This document shows positions 10,028 through 18,732 of a DNA stretch of 64,000 nt, in pieces. A program made the position numbers and the translations under genes. The stretch lies in the NCBI RefSeq assembly GCF_900108315.1, contig NZ_FNVB01000006.1, positions 330,180 to 394,179 on the forward strand, in the 5' to 3' direction. Source of the DNA: Saccharopolyspora kobensis. Lineage in GTDB: Bacteria > Actinomycetota > Actinomycetes > Mycobacteriales > Pseudonocardiaceae. The notes beneath the pieces were generated by a model, which had not been told where the DNA came from, ran no database searches, and worked only from the letters and a program-made list of their open reading frames with translations. The stretch's first letter is position 1; the number at the start of each line of letters is the position of its first letter.

Positions 10028-10119
10028 TGTGGATAACTTTGCGCCACAGCGGCCCCACGGACGGGAGTTCTAGCAGGTCACACCCCTGTGGACAAAGTTG
10101 TCCACAGGGGTGTGGACAA
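10028..10119. promoter_or_regulatory. Cluster of four DnaA boxes with a 34-bp perfect palindrome
   Basis: TGTGGATAA (10028-10036), TGTGGACAA (10087-10095), TTGTCCACA (10098-10106) and TGTGGACAA (10111-10119) all fit the DnaA box in one orientation or the other. The middle two face each other in a perfect palindrome, 10080-10113, with 16-base arms ACACCCCTGTGGACAA and a 2-base centre. It lies between the DMT and DASS transporter genes. There is no dnaA/dnaN here, so it is more likely a DnaA-titrating or regulatory site than oriC. Confidence 0.65.
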
Positions 10120-10175
10120 CCACATGAACGCCCCCTCATGAACCGTTCACGCACCTCTCAGCGGGGCCTCCGATC

Positions 10176-11687
10176 GTGGACACCATGAACGGCGATCACG
10201 ACACCGAACGGGTGCGCACCGACTACGCCACCCCGGCGCGCACCGTCCGCAACGTGTCCGAGCCGCACCGCGAGCGCGGCTGGGCCGTCGCGATCACCGC
10301 GGCCGCGGTCCTGCTGTTCGCCGTGGCGGCCGTCTTCACCGCGCCGGACACGACCGGTCCCGGTGAGCTGAGCCAGTCCGGGCTGATCACCCTCCTGGTG
10401 TTCACCGCCGCGGTCATCGGATGGATGAGCAACCGGCTCGACGACACCTTCGTCGCGCTCGCCGCGGCCGCCGCGCTCGTCGTGCTGGGCGCGCTGGACG
10501 CCGAGGAGCTGTTCGAGACGCTCGGCGACGACCAGATCTGGCTCCTGGTGGCGGCGTTCGTGCTGGCCGCCGGGGTCAACCGGACCGGGCTGCCCGCCCG
10601 GCTCGCCGTCGCGCTCGTCGGCCGCGCCCGGTCGGCCCGCTGCCTGTTCCACCTGGTGACCCTCGGCCTGCTGGTCACCGCGCTGCTGATCCCGAGCACC
10701 AGCGGCCGCGCCGCGCTGGTGCTGCCCATCTACAGCGCGCTGGCCGGGGTGTTCGCCGCCCGGCCCCGCCTGGTGCGGGCGCTGGCCCTGCTGTTCCCGA
10801 CCGTGGTGCTGCTGTCGGCGATCGCGACGCTGGTCGGCGCGGGCGCGCACCTGATCACCAGCCAGATCCTGGACGCCACGATCGACGAGGGCATCAGCTT
10901 CGCGCAGTGGCTGCTGTGGGGCCTGCCGTTCGCGGCGATCAGCTCGCACCTGGCCGCCGAACTGGTGCTGCTGCTCTTCACCAAGCACGCCGACCGCCGC
11001 GAGCAGCTGCGCGTGGACGCCGCTGAACTGCGCGCGCGGCTGAACGTCCCCGAGCAGATGCAGCGCGCCGAGATCCGGGCGGTCACGATGCTCGTTGCGG
11101 TGGTGGTGCTCTGGAGCACCGAATCGCTGCACGACCTCTCCCCCGCGCTGGTCGCGCTGGGCGGGGCGCTGCTGATCACCTCGCCGCGCTTCGGCACCGT
11201 GCGGATCGGCAAGGCCATCGCCGACATCCCCTGGTCGCTGCTGCTGTTCATGGCCGCCACGGCCGCGCTCGGCACCGCGCTGACCTCCTCCGGCGCCGCC
11301 GGGTGGCTCGCATCGAAGGTGCTCAGCGGGAACGACGTCATGACCCTGCTGATCACGGTCGTCCTGCTCAGCACCGCCGCGCACCTGGTCGTGCAGTCGC
11401 GCTCCGCGCGGTCCTCGGTGCTGATCCCGCTGGTCGTGCCCGCGGCGCTCGCCGTCGGCGCCAACCCGGTCGCGCTGGCCTTCGCCTCGACCGCCGCCGC
11501 CGGTTTCTGCCACACCCTGCCGTCCTCGGCCAAGCCGGTCGCCATGTTCGCCCGGCTCGAGAACATCCCCACCTACCAGCCGCGCGACCTGCTCAAGCTC
11601 GCCGCGCTGCTCGGGCCCGCGCTCGCCGCGCTCGTCGTCCTGTTCGCCCTGTTCGGCTGGCCGCTGCTCGGCCTGCCGCTGCTCTGA
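10176..11687 (+). CDS. DASS/SLC13-family anion:sodium symporter-like protein
   Basis: 503 residues and about 11-12 hydrophobic helices after a polar N-terminal 40 residues. LLIPSTSGRAALVLPI and the repeat-related segment FASTAAAGFCHTLPSSAKPV correspond to the substrate- and sodium-site loops of dicarboxylate/citrate/sulfate carriers. GTG 10176 and ATG 10185 are both possible starts. The glycerate kinase follows within 30 bases, so the carrier may import a C3-C4 hydroxy-acid; that link is inferred from context. Confidence 0.82.
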   Translation: MDTMNGDHDTERVRTDYATPARTVRNVSEPHRERGWAVAITAAAVLLFAVAAVFTAPDTTGPGELSQSGLITLLVFTAAVIGWMSNRLDDTFVALAAAAALVVLGALDAEELFETLGDDQIWLLVAAFVLAAGVNRTGLPARLAVALVGRARSARCLFHLVTLGLLVTALLIPSTSGRAALVLPIYSALAGVFAARPRLVRALALLFPTVVLLSAIATLVGAGAHLITSQILDATIDEGISFAQWLLWGLPFAAISSHLAAELVLLLFTKHADRREQLRVDAAELRARLNVPEQMQRAEIRAVTMLVAVVVLWSTESLHDLSPALVALGGALLITSPRFGTVRIGKAIADIPWSLLLFMAATAALGTALTSSGAAGWLASKVLSGNDVMTLLITVVLLSTAAHLVVQSRSARSSVLIPLVVPAALAVGANPVALAFASTAAAGFCHTLPSSAKPVAMFARLENIPTYQPRDLLKLAALLGPALAALVVLFALFGWPLLGLPLL

Positions 11688-11711
11688 ATGTCCACAGTGG
11701 AGGAGATTGTC

Positions 11712-12860
11712 ATGCTGCGCTTCGCCGTCGCCCCGAGCGGTTTCAAGGAATGCCTGGCCGCCGACGGAGTCGCCGCCGCGATCCGGACCGGGATCCGCCG
11801 GGTGGTGCCGGGCGCGATCGTCGACACCATCCCGCTGATCGACGGCGGCGAGGGCTCGGCGCGCCTGCTCGCCCGCTCCACCGGGGGCGAGCTGGTGCCG
11901 ACCACCGTCACCGGCCCGGTCGGCGAGCCGGTGCAGGCGCACTACGCGCTGCTCGACGAGCACACCGCGTTCGTCGAGATGGCCGCCGCCGCGGGGCTTT
12001 CACTGGTACCGCCGGGCCAGCGCGATCCCGGTGCGACGACCAGCCGCGGCGTCGGCGAGCTGATCTCCGCCGCGCTCGACGCCGACGTGGAGAAGATCAT
12101 CGTGGGTTGCGGCGATTCCGGCATCTGCGACGGCGGTGCGGGCGCGCTGCGAGCGCTGGGCGTGCGGGTGCTCGACGTCGACGGCGCGGAGATCGGCGAG
12201 GGCGGTGCGGAACTGCTGCGCGCCCGGCACCTCGACGTCAGCGGCCTGGACCCGCGCACGTCCAAAGTGGACATCGTTGTCGCGGTGAACCCGGAGAACG
12301 TGCTGTGCGGGCCCAACGGCGTCGCCCGCCGCTACGGGCCGCAGAAGGGCGCCTCGCCGGAACAGGTCGAGCAGCTGGCCGCGGCCATGCAGATCTGGGC
12401 GGACCTGCTGCGCAAGCACAGCGGCGTCCGCTACGCCGAGCTCTCCGGCAGCGGCGCTTCCGGCGGCCTGGGCGCGGGGCTGGCCGGGGTGCTCGGCGCG
12501 AAGCTGGAGTCGCGGTTCGACGTGTTCCTCGAAAGCGCCGACCTGGACCGGTGGTTGGAGAAGGCGGACCTGGTCATCACCGCCGAGGGCGCCATCGACG
12601 CGTCCACCGCGCTGGGCAAGATCCCGACCGAGGTGGCCCGGCGGGCCAAGCGGCACAGCAGGCCGGTGATCGCCCTGTGCGGCACCATCGGTCCCGGCGC
12701 GGACATCAGCTACGACCACGGAATCGACGCGATCACCGGAATCCTGACCGGCCCGGTGCCGCTGGAGGACGCGATCAACAGCGCCCCGGAGCTGATCGCC
12801 GACGCCACGGCCCGAACCCTCCGCATGCTCCTCCTAGGCCGAACCCTCCGCGCAGCCTGA
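11712..12860 (+). CDS. Glycerate kinase (GlxK/GarK type)
   Basis: 382 residues. Hallmarks are FAVAPSGFKECLAADGVAAA at the N-terminus, IDGGEGSA, VGCGDSGICDGGAGAL and LITAEGAIDAST. The enzyme phosphorylates D-glycerate with ATP to 2- or 3-phosphoglycerate, linking glyoxylate or glycerate use to glycolysis. ATG 11712 is chosen over ATG 11688 because GGAGGAG sits at the right distance before it. It directly follows the DASS transporter and ends in a convergent gap filled with palindromic elements. Confidence 0.92.
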   Translation: MLRFAVAPSGFKECLAADGVAAAIRTGIRRVVPGAIVDTIPLIDGGEGSARLLARSTGGELVPTTVTGPVGEPVQAHYALLDEHTAFVEMAAAAGLSLVPPGQRDPGATTSRGVGELISAALDADVEKIIVGCGDSGICDGGAGALRALGVRVLDVDGAEIGEGGAELLRARHLDVSGLDPRTSKVDIVVAVNPENVLCGPNGVARRYGPQKGASPEQVEQLAAAMQIWADLLRKHSGVRYAELSGSGASGGLGAGLAGVLGAKLESRFDVFLESADLDRWLEKADLVITAEGAIDASTALGKIPTEVARRAKRHSRPVIALCGTIGPGADISYDHGIDAITGILTGPVPLEDAINSAPELIADATARTLRMLLLGRTLRAA

Positions 12861-12890
12861 CCTCCGCGCAGCCTGCCCCTCCACAGAGGA

Positions 12891-12923
12891 CTCCCGGCGT
12901 GTCGAGTCCCGACACGCCGGGAG
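12891..12923. terminator. Hairpin with GTGTCG/CGACAC core
   Basis: Perfect 14-base arms CTCCCGGCGTGTCG and CGACACGCCGGGAG around a 5-base loop, 30 bp after the glycerate kinase stop. The core is the same as at 7610-7642. Confidence 0.8.
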
Positions 12924-12927
12924 GTGT

Positions 12928-12971
12928 GCAATTTCAATTGAAATTGGACGTCTAATTTCAATTGAAATTGC
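12928..12971. repeat. 44-bp palindromic element, family A (copy 3)
   Basis: Arms GCAATTTCAATTGAAATT and AATTTCAATTGAAATTGC around GGACGTCT. Compared with copy 1, outer G-C pairs are replaced by A-T on both sides, a compensatory change. Confidence 0.85.
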
Positions 12972-12986
12972 ACAAATCCCGACGCG

Positions 12987-13020
12987 CCGTCGGTGTGTCG
13001 GGTGACCGACACTCCGACGG
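12987..13020. terminator. Hairpin with GTGTCGG/CCGACAC core
   Basis: Arms CCGTCGGTGTGTCGG and CCGACACTCCGACGG with one mismatch and a 4-base loop (GTGA). It lies between two family A elements in the glycerate kinase/GGT convergent gap. Confidence 0.75.
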
Positions 13021-13024
13021 ATGC

Positions 13025-13068
13025 GCAACTTCCATTGAAATCGCACGTCCGATTTCCATTGAAATTGC
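13025..13068. repeat. 44-bp palindromic element, family A (copy 4)
   Basis: GCAACTTCCATTGAAATCG ... CGATTTCCATTGAAATTGC around an ACGT centre, ending 11 bp from the GGT stop codon. The arms are less perfect than in the other copies. Confidence 0.8.
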
Positions 13069-13078
13069 GTGGAACGGC

Positions 13079-14887
13079 TCAGCGACCGGCCGCGTAGCCC
13101 TGGGCGCCGCGGGCGTTGGCCGCGGCGCGGAGGATGCCCGTTTCCGGGTCCCGGGAGACCGCCGAGAGGCGGCCGAGGGCCCAGGGCCCCGCGTCGAGGA
13201 CGTCGTGACCCCGGCGCTGGAGCTCCGCCAGGGTCTCCGCGCCGAGGCGGGATTCCGCGACCACCCGGCCCGGTTCCCAGGCGCGCGGGTAGAAGGAGCC
13301 CGGGAAGGCACCGGTGTGCCAGGCCGGGGAGTCGATCGCCTCCTGCAGGTTCAGGCCGCCGTGGACGTGCGCCAGCCAGAAGCACAGCTGCCACTGGTCC
13401 TGCTGGTCGCCGCCCGGCGTGCCGAAGGCCAGCGTCGGCACTCCACCGCGCAGCGCCAGCGACGGGCTCAGCGTGATGCGCGGCCGCTTGCCCGGCGCCA
13501 GCGAGTTCGGCAGGCCCTCGTCGAGCCAGAACATCTGCGCCCGGCTGCCCAGGCAGAAGCCGAGTTCCGGGATGGTGGGCGAGGACTGCAGCCAACCGCC
13601 GGACGGGGTCGCCGAGACCATGTTCCCCCAGCGGTCCACCACGTCGATGTGCACCGTGTCGCCGCGGGCCTCACCGGTGGGCGACACCGTCGGCTCGCCG
13701 ATGCCGACGCCGCTGGGGTCCTTCGCCCCGTCGACGCCGCGGTTCTCCGCGATGTGCGCGGAGAGCGCCGGCTGCCGACCGCCCGGCGCGCCGGGGCGCA
13801 GGTCCATCGACGCCCGGTCGCCGATCAGCTCGCGGCGCTCGGCGGCGTACTCGCGGGACACCAGGTCGGTGAGCACGCCGGCATCGGCGGAGTCGCCGTA
13901 CCACGCCTCGCGGTCGGCGAAGGCGAGCTTCGCCGCCTCGACGGACAGGTGCACGGTGTCGGCGTCGGCGATCCCGTCGACGTAGCCGATCCGGTCGGCG
14001 AAGCCCTCCAGCAGGCGCAGCTGCTGCGCGAGCGCCGGGCCCTGCGACCAGATGCCGAACTTCGCCAGCGTCCAGCCGCCGGGCAGGTCGATCGTCAGCG
14101 GCGTCTCGTAGCCGGCCTCGAACTCGGCCATGTCCTGCGCGGTGATCACGCCCGCGTGGTCACGGCCGGAGTTGTCCCGGTGCGGGATCCGCGCGAACTT
14201 GTCCACCGCCTCCGCGACGAAGCCCTGCGACCAGGCGCGGCGGGCGGCGTCGATCTGCGCCTCGCGGCCCGGCCCGGCCGCTTCGGCCTCGGTCAGCAGC
14301 CGCTCCCAGGTGTCGGCCAGCGCCGGGTTCCGGAGGACGCTGCCCGGCGCGAGGGCCGCGCCGTCGGTCAGCCACAGGTTCGCGGAGGTCTGCCAGTGCT
14401 CCCGGAACATCTCCCGGACGGTGTCGATCGTGGTGCTGATCCGCTCCACGATCGGGTAGCCGCCGCGCGCGTAGCCGATCGCGTACTTCAGCACCTCGCG
14501 CAGCGATTTGGTGCCGTGGTCGCGCAGCAGCAGGAGCCAGCCGTCCCACGCGCCGGGCACGGTCGTGGCCAGCAGACCGGTGCCGGGCACCAGGTCGAGG
14601 CCGAGTTCGTCGCGGTAGTGCGCCACGGTCGCCCCGGCGGGCGCCGGGCCCTGGGCGGCGAGAGCGCGCGGCCGCGGGTCGTCCGCGGTGGCGAACAGCG
14701 CGGGCAGCTCCCCGCCCGGTCCGTTGAGGTGCGGCTCCACGACCTGCAGCACGAGTCCGGCTGCGACCGCGGCGTCGAACGCGTTGCCGTCGTCCTCCAG
14801 CACGGCCATGCCCGCGGCGGAGGCGAGCCAGTGCGTGGAGGCGACCATCCCGTGCGTACCGGCGAGTTCCGGGCGAGTAGTGAACAC
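13079..14887 (-). CDS. Gamma-glutamyltransferase family protein
   Basis: 602 residues of the Ntn-hydrolase GGT family. The self-cleavage/catalytic nucleophile is Thr411 in ARGDTVHIDVVD; downstream PSLALRGG and AFGTPGGDQQ fit the GGT small subunit. No signal peptide is seen, so this is probably a cytoplasmic GGT-like enzyme that splits gamma-glutamyl or related amide bonds. GTG 14887 has AAGG about ten bases upstream. Its convergent end shares palindromes with the glycerate kinase. The exact substrate is unknown. Confidence 0.88.
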   Translation of the reverse strand: MFTTRPELAGTHGMVASTHWLASAAGMAVLEDDGNAFDAAVAAGLVLQVVEPHLNGPGGELPALFATADDPRPRALAAQGPAPAGATVAHYRDELGLDLVPGTGLLATTVPGAWDGWLLLLRDHGTKSLREVLKYAIGYARGGYPIVERISTTIDTVREMFREHWQTSANLWLTDGAALAPGSVLRNPALADTWERLLTEAEAAGPGREAQIDAARRAWSQGFVAEAVDKFARIPHRDNSGRDHAGVITAQDMAEFEAGYETPLTIDLPGGWTLAKFGIWSQGPALAQQLRLLEGFADRIGYVDGIADADTVHLSVEAAKLAFADREAWYGDSADAGVLTDLVSREYAAERRELIGDRASMDLRPGAPGGRQPALSAHIAENRGVDGAKDPSGVGIGEPTVSPTGEARGDTVHIDVVDRWGNMVSATPSGGWLQSSPTIPELGFCLGSRAQMFWLDEGLPNSLAPGKRPRITLSPSLALRGGVPTLAFGTPGGDQQDQWQLCFWLAHVHGGLNLQEAIDSPAWHTGAFPGSFYPRAWEPGRVVAESRLGAETLAELQRRGHDVLDAGPWALGRLSAVSRDPETGILRAAANARGAQGYAAGR

Positions 14888-14972
14888 GTCAACTACCTTA
14901 AGGTCCCATCACCCGGTTGATCGATAGCCGAAGCAACAATCTCCGGCAACGGCTCCGTCTCCGCTGGTGAAG

Positions 14973-15020
14973 GCCCGTGAGTACTTCGGGGTGCTATGGC
15001 CCCTCAAACCGCTCACGGCC
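14973..15020. repeat. Palindromic 3'-end element, family B (degenerate copy)
   Basis: Left arm CCCGTGAGTACTTCGGGG, loop TGCTATGG, right arm CCCTCAAACCGCTCACGG. The ends and loop match the family B copies at 18627, 36002 and 55881, but the middle of the stem has mismatches. It lies 3' of the UDP-glucose dehydrogenase gene. Confidence 0.65.
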
Positions 15021-15051
15021 CCTGACCAGGGAAAACGGAGCCGGGCGCAGG

Positions 15052-16353
15052 TCAGCCAACCGGGGTCCGGCCGACTCCTCGCCAGCTCAGGCCCGCTCGG
15101 CGGAGGGCGTCCGGGTCCAGGTGGTTGCGGGTGTCCACGACCACCGGGGCTTCGAGCTCCTGGGCCACGCGGGCCCAGTCCAGGGTGCGGAACTCCTGCC
15201 ACTCGGTCAGCAGCACCAGCGCCGCGGCGCCCTTCGCCGCCTGGTACGGGTCGTCGACCAGGGTCAGCGGCAGCCCCGGCTCGTCGCCGCGCAGGCCCGG
15301 GTCGAAGGCGACCAGCTCAGCACCTCGCGCCGCCAGCAGCCGGGCCACCTCCAGCGCGGGCGAATCGCGCAGGTCGTCGGTGCCCGCCTTGAACGTCAGG
15401 CCCAGCAGGCCGAGCCGGACGCCGTCCAGCGAACCGCCGCAGGCGTCGACGACCTTGGCCACCATCCGCTCCCGCTGCCGCGCGTTGGCCGAGATGGTCG
15501 CCTGCAGCAGCGGGAAGTCGAACTCCACGGCCTCCGCGACCTGCAGCAGCGCCGCGGTGTCCTTCGGCAGGCAGGAGCCGCCCCAGCCCGGGCCGGGTTG
15601 CAGGAACGCCTGCCCGATGCGCCGGTCGTAGCCCATCCCCTCGGTCACGTCGGTGATGTCGGCGCCCAGCCGCTCGCACAGCTCGGCGATCGCGTTCACG
15701 TAGGACAGCTTGGTCGCCAGGAAGCAGTTCGCCGCGTACTTCACCATCTCCGCGCTGGCCGCGTCGGTGAGCACCGTCGGCGCGCCCAACCGCGCGTACA
15801 GCGCCGCCACCCGCTCGGCCGCGTCCTGGCTGTCCGAGCCGACCACGATCCGGTCCGGGTTCAGGAAGTCGTGCACCGCGGAACCCTCGCGCAGGAACTC
15901 CGGATTGCTCACCACCGCGACGTCGGGACGTCCGACCAGCTCGCGCAGCCGCGCCGAGGTTCCCACCGGCACCGTCGACTTCGTCACCAGCACGCACCCG
16001 GCGGGCAGCACCTCGCGCACCTCGCGCGCCACCGACTCGACCACCGCCAGATCGGCGCCACCGCCGGAGCCCATGGGCGTCGGCACGCACAGGAACACCA
16101 CCTCGGCATCGGCCACCGCGCCCGCCGAGCCCAGCACGAACTCCAGCCGACCGGCCGCGATGCCCTCCTGCACCAGCTCGGCCAGCCCCGGCTCGTGGAT
16201 CCGGACCTCACCGCGGGACAGCTGCGCGACCTTCTCCGCGTTGACGTCGCTGCACACCACGCGGTGCCCCAGCGAGGCCAAGCACGCACCGGTGGTGAGT
16301 CCCACGTACCCGGTACCGACAACGACGATCCGACGGGCGAACACAGTCCCCAC
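15052..16353 (-). CDS. UDP-glucose 6-dehydrogenase
   Basis: 433 residues. N-terminal NAD-binding GTGYVGLTTGACLA, the middle-domain segment NPEFLREGSA, catalytic Cys261 in GGSCLPKD, and C-terminal UDP-binding GLTFKAGTDDLRDSP are all present. It oxidises UDP-glucose to UDP-glucuronate for surface polysaccharides. GTG 16353 is taken; GTG 16344 (VFARRIVVVG) is an equal alternative. It is divergent from the aldo/keto reductase. It could supply precursors to the glycosyltransferases elsewhere in the window. Confidence 0.93.
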   Translation of the reverse strand: MGTVFARRIVVVGTGYVGLTTGACLASLGHRVVCSDVNAEKVAQLSRGEVRIHEPGLAELVQEGIAAGRLEFVLGSAGAVADAEVVFLCVPTPMGSGGGADLAVVESVAREVREVLPAGCVLVTKSTVPVGTSARLRELVGRPDVAVVSNPEFLREGSAVHDFLNPDRIVVGSDSQDAAERVAALYARLGAPTVLTDAASAEMVKYAANCFLATKLSYVNAIAELCERLGADITDVTEGMGYDRRIGQAFLQPGPGWGGSCLPKDTAALLQVAEAVEFDFPLLQATISANARQRERMVAKVVDACGGSLDGVRLGLLGLTFKAGTDDLRDSPALEVARLLAARGAELVAFDPGLRGDEPGLPLTLVDDPYQAAKGAAALVLLTEWQEFRTLDWARVAQELEAPVVVDTRNHLDPDALRRAGLSWRGVGRTPVG

Positions 16354-16462
16354 ACCCCTTCACGCGCACGACCGGGCGGTCGCAACCCCCTTCGGCATCG
16401 TGGCACATCGCCCGACGAGTGGAACCGACTTGGGCAAACGTTCACGCGCCGTACGTCCAGAG

Positions 16463-16491
16463 TGACGTGCAGGTGACCAGCCGTTTATGGT
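16463..16491 (+). promoter_or_regulatory. Leaderless promoter of the aldo/keto reductase
   Basis: -35-like TGACGT (16463-16468), a 17-bp spacer, -10 TATGGT (16486-16491), then six bases to the GTG start at 16498. The expected transcript begins at or next to the start codon, so the mRNA is probably leaderless. Confidence 0.6.
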
Positions 16492-16497
16492 CACCGC

Positions 16498-17454
16498 GTG
16501 GAACAGCGACGCCTGGGCGAATCCGGTCTGGTGGTCAGCGCGGTCGGTCTCGGTTGCAACAACCTGGGCCGACCGGGCACGGCGACCGAGTCCCTGGCCG
16601 GCGCGCGTGCGGTGGTCGACACCGCGCTCGACGCCGGCATCAGCTTCTTCGACGTGGCCGACGTGTACGGCTCGCCGCGCGGGCGCAGCGAGGAGCTGCT
16701 CGGGCAGGCGCTCTCCGGCCGCCGCGAGCACGCGATCATCGCGACCAAGTTCGGCATGGACATGCAGGGCGGCAACGGCCCGGACTTCGCCGCGCGCGGC
16801 TCGCGCCGCTACGTGCGCCGAGCGGTGGAGTCCTCGCTGCGGCGGCTGGGCACCGACTGGATCGACCTGTACCAGCTGCACCGGCCGGACCGGCTGACGC
16901 CGCTGGAGGAGACCCTCTCGGTGCTCGACGACCTGGTCCGCGAGGGCAAGATCCGCTACGTCGGGCACTGCAACCTGGCGGGCTGGCAGCTCGCCGACGC
17001 GTCCTGGCTGGCGTCCTCGGCCGCGCTGACCGGGCCGGTGTCCACGCAGAACCACTACTCGCTGCTGGCGCGCGAGGCCGAGCGCGAGGTGATCCCGGCC
17101 TGCAAGCGGTTCGGGGTCGGGCTGATCCCGTACTTCCCGCTGGCCAACGGGCTGCTGACCGGCAAGTACCGGAAGGACCAGGAGCCGCCGGCCGGCAGCA
17201 GGCTGGCCAACCGCAACCAGATGCTGATGGACGCGCCGTGGGAGCGCATCGAGCAGCTGCGGACCTTCGCCGAGCAGCGCGGCATCCCGATGACGTCGGT
17301 CGCGGTGGGCTGGCTGGCCGCGCAGCCGGTGGTGGGCTCGGTGATCAGCGGTGCGACGACGCCGGAGCAGGTCCAGGCCAACGCGGTGGCGGGCCAGTGG
17401 CGCCCCACCCAGGAGGACCTCGACGTCCTCAACGCCATCTGCCCACCGCTGTGA
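16498..17454 (+). CDS. Aldo/keto reductase
   Basis: 318 residues. The catalytic tetrad is visible: Asp52, Tyr57, Lys84 and His128 (FDVADVYG, ATKFG, LYQLHRPD). Residues SVISGATTPEQV form the usual NADPH-site loop. Such TIM-barrel enzymes reduce aldehydes and ketones with NADPH. GTG 16498 is directly downstream of a -10 box with no Shine-Dalgarno, fitting a leaderless start. A family A palindrome begins two bases after the stop codon. The substrate is unknown. Confidence 0.92.
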   Translation: MEQRRLGESGLVVSAVGLGCNNLGRPGTATESLAGARAVVDTALDAGISFFDVADVYGSPRGRSEELLGQALSGRREHAIIATKFGMDMQGGNGPDFAARGSRRYVRRAVESSLRRLGTDWIDLYQLHRPDRLTPLEETLSVLDDLVREGKIRYVGHCNLAGWQLADASWLASSAALTGPVSTQNHYSLLAREAEREVIPACKRFGVGLIPYFPLANGLLTGKYRKDQEPPAGSRLANRNQMLMDAPWERIEQLRTFAEQRGIPMTSVAVGWLAAQPVVGSVISGATTPEQVQANAVAGQWRPTQEDLDVLNAICPPL

Positions 17455-17455
17455 T

Positions 17456-17499
17456 GCGATTTCAATGGAATTCAGACGTCTGATTTCCATTGAAATCGC
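17456..17499. repeat. 44-bp palindromic element, family A (copy 5)
   Basis: GCGATTTCAATGGAATTC, AGACGTCT, GATTTCCATTGAAATCGC. The full-length palindrome is almost perfect, although the internal half-palindromes are lost (CAATGG on the left is matched by CCATTG on the right). This covariation suggests the whole 44-bp fold is what is conserved. It is directly 3' of the aldo/keto reductase. Confidence 0.88.
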
Positions 17500-17632
17500 G
17501 CGTTCGTCGCCAGATCAGGGGCGCGCGGAGTGATTCCGATCACGTTGGGTGATGGGGTTTTCGCTCGGACGGACCGGAGTTCTGCCCTGGTGGCCGACGC
17601 GGCGGCCGCGGTGAGCGGACCACGCTCTTCGC

Positions 17633-17755
17633 ATGGAGCTCATCGGGTTCGCCGCACTGTTCATCGGCCTCGCGCTGCTGGCCGCGCTGCCCCTGGTGGC
17701 GCTGCTCAAGTTCGCCGAGGCGATCTCCGGGAAGGAGGTGCGCCGCCATCGGTGA
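17633..17755 (+). CDS. Candidate 40-aa single-pass membrane peptide
   Basis: ATG 17633 to TGA 17755. It has a hydrophobic helix (LIGFAALFIGLALLAALPLV), then a short basic tail (KEVRRHR). Third codon positions are almost all G or C, as in real genes here. No strong ribosome site is visible (only TGAGCGGA about 15 bases upstream). It fills a 360-base gap between the aldo/keto reductase and the SDR gene. The function is unknown; it could be a small membrane regulator. Confidence 0.45.
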   Translation: MELIGFAALFIGLALLAALPLVALLKFAEAISGKEVRRHR

Positions 17756-17859
17756 CCGCCGCTTCGCCCCGTGCCCGTTCCGCGTCAGATGCTGGGCAAG
17801 GAAGTTCCCAGGTGTTAGACATGCCCGGGTACCAGCACCGGACGCAAAGGAACGAGCAG

Positions 17860-18618
17860 ATGCAGATCACCGACACCGCGGCGATCGTCACCGGCGGGGC
17901 TTCCGGCCTTGGCGCGGCCACCGCCAGAGCACTCGCCGGGCGCGGCGCTCAGGTGTTCGCGGTGGACCTGCCGGACGCCGTGGGCAAGGCGCCGGTGGTC
18001 GACGGCGTCACCTACACGGCCGCTGACGTCACCGACGCCGAGCAGGTGCAGACCGCGGTGGAGCAGGCCGCGGGCGCCGGGAATCCGCTGCGGATCGTGG
18101 TGAACTGCGCGGGCATCGGGCCGTCGGCGCGGATCGTGGGCCGCCAGGGCCCGCACGACCTGGAGCTGTTCCGCAAGGTCATCGAGGTGAACCTGCTCGG
18201 CACCTTCAACGTGCTCCGGCTGGCCGCGGCGGCGATCCGCGAGACCGAGGCCGACCAGCAGGGCCAGCGCGGCGTGGTGATCAACACCGCTTCGGTGGCG
18301 GCCTTCGACGGGCAGATCGGCCAGGCCGCCTACGCCGCGTCCAAGGGCGGGGTGGCGAGCCTGACGCTGCCCGCGGCGCGCGACCTGTCCTCGGCCGGGA
18401 TCCGCGTCATGACCATCGCGCCCGGCATCGTGGACACCCCGATGCTGGCCACCGTGAGCGAGGAGTACCGCCAGGGCCTGGCCGACGGCGTGCCGTTCCC
18501 GAAGCGCCTCGGAACCCCGGACGACTACGCGAAGCTCGCGCTGAACATCGTCGAGCACGACTACCTCAACGGCGAGGTCATCCGCATGGACGGTGCCCTC
18601 CGCATGGCGCCCCGCTGA
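17860..18618 (+). CDS. SDR oxidoreductase, 3-hydroxyacyl-CoA dehydrogenase type 2-like
   Basis: 252 residues. NAD-binding TGGASGLGAAT at the N-terminus, NCAG at 82-85, and the catalytic triad Ser145, Tyr158, Lys162 (AAYAASKGG). INTASVAAFDGQIGQAAYAA closely resembles human HSD17B10-type enzymes, which oxidise short 3-hydroxyacyl-CoAs with NAD. The acyl-CoA assignment is by resemblance. ATG 17860 has AAAGGA upstream. It is followed by a family B hairpin. Confidence 0.88.
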   Translation: MQITDTAAIVTGGASGLGAATARALAGRGAQVFAVDLPDAVGKAPVVDGVTYTAADVTDAEQVQTAVEQAAGAGNPLRIVVNCAGIGPSARIVGRQGPHDLELFRKVIEVNLLGTFNVLRLAAAAIRETEADQQGQRGVVINTASVAAFDGQIGQAAYAASKGGVASLTLPAARDLSSAGIRVMTIAPGIVDTPMLATVSEEYRQGLADGVPFPKRLGTPDDYAKLALNIVEHDYLNGEVIRMDGALRMAPR

Positions 18619-18626
18619 CCCAGCCC

Positions 18627-18668
18627 CGTGAGTGTTTTGTGGTGCTATGACGCCACAAAACACTCACG
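18627..18668. terminator. Palindromic 3'-end element, family B (perfect copy)
   Basis: Perfect 16-base arms CGTGAGTGTTTTGTGG and CCACAAAACACTCACG around loop TGCTATGACG, starting nine bases after the SDR stop. A strong hairpin in the position of a terminator. Confidence 0.85.
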
Positions 18669-18732
18669 AGCGGTGGCGACGCGAGATTCGGCGGAGGATG
18701 GGCTCCGGTCTGAAACGCGGAAGGAGCTCGCG

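Noticed and set aside
10028..10119. Candidate oriC
   Set aside because: Four DnaA boxes but no dnaA/dnaN, no AT-rich unwinding element and too few boxes for an actinobacterial origin; kept as a DnaA-binding cluster only.
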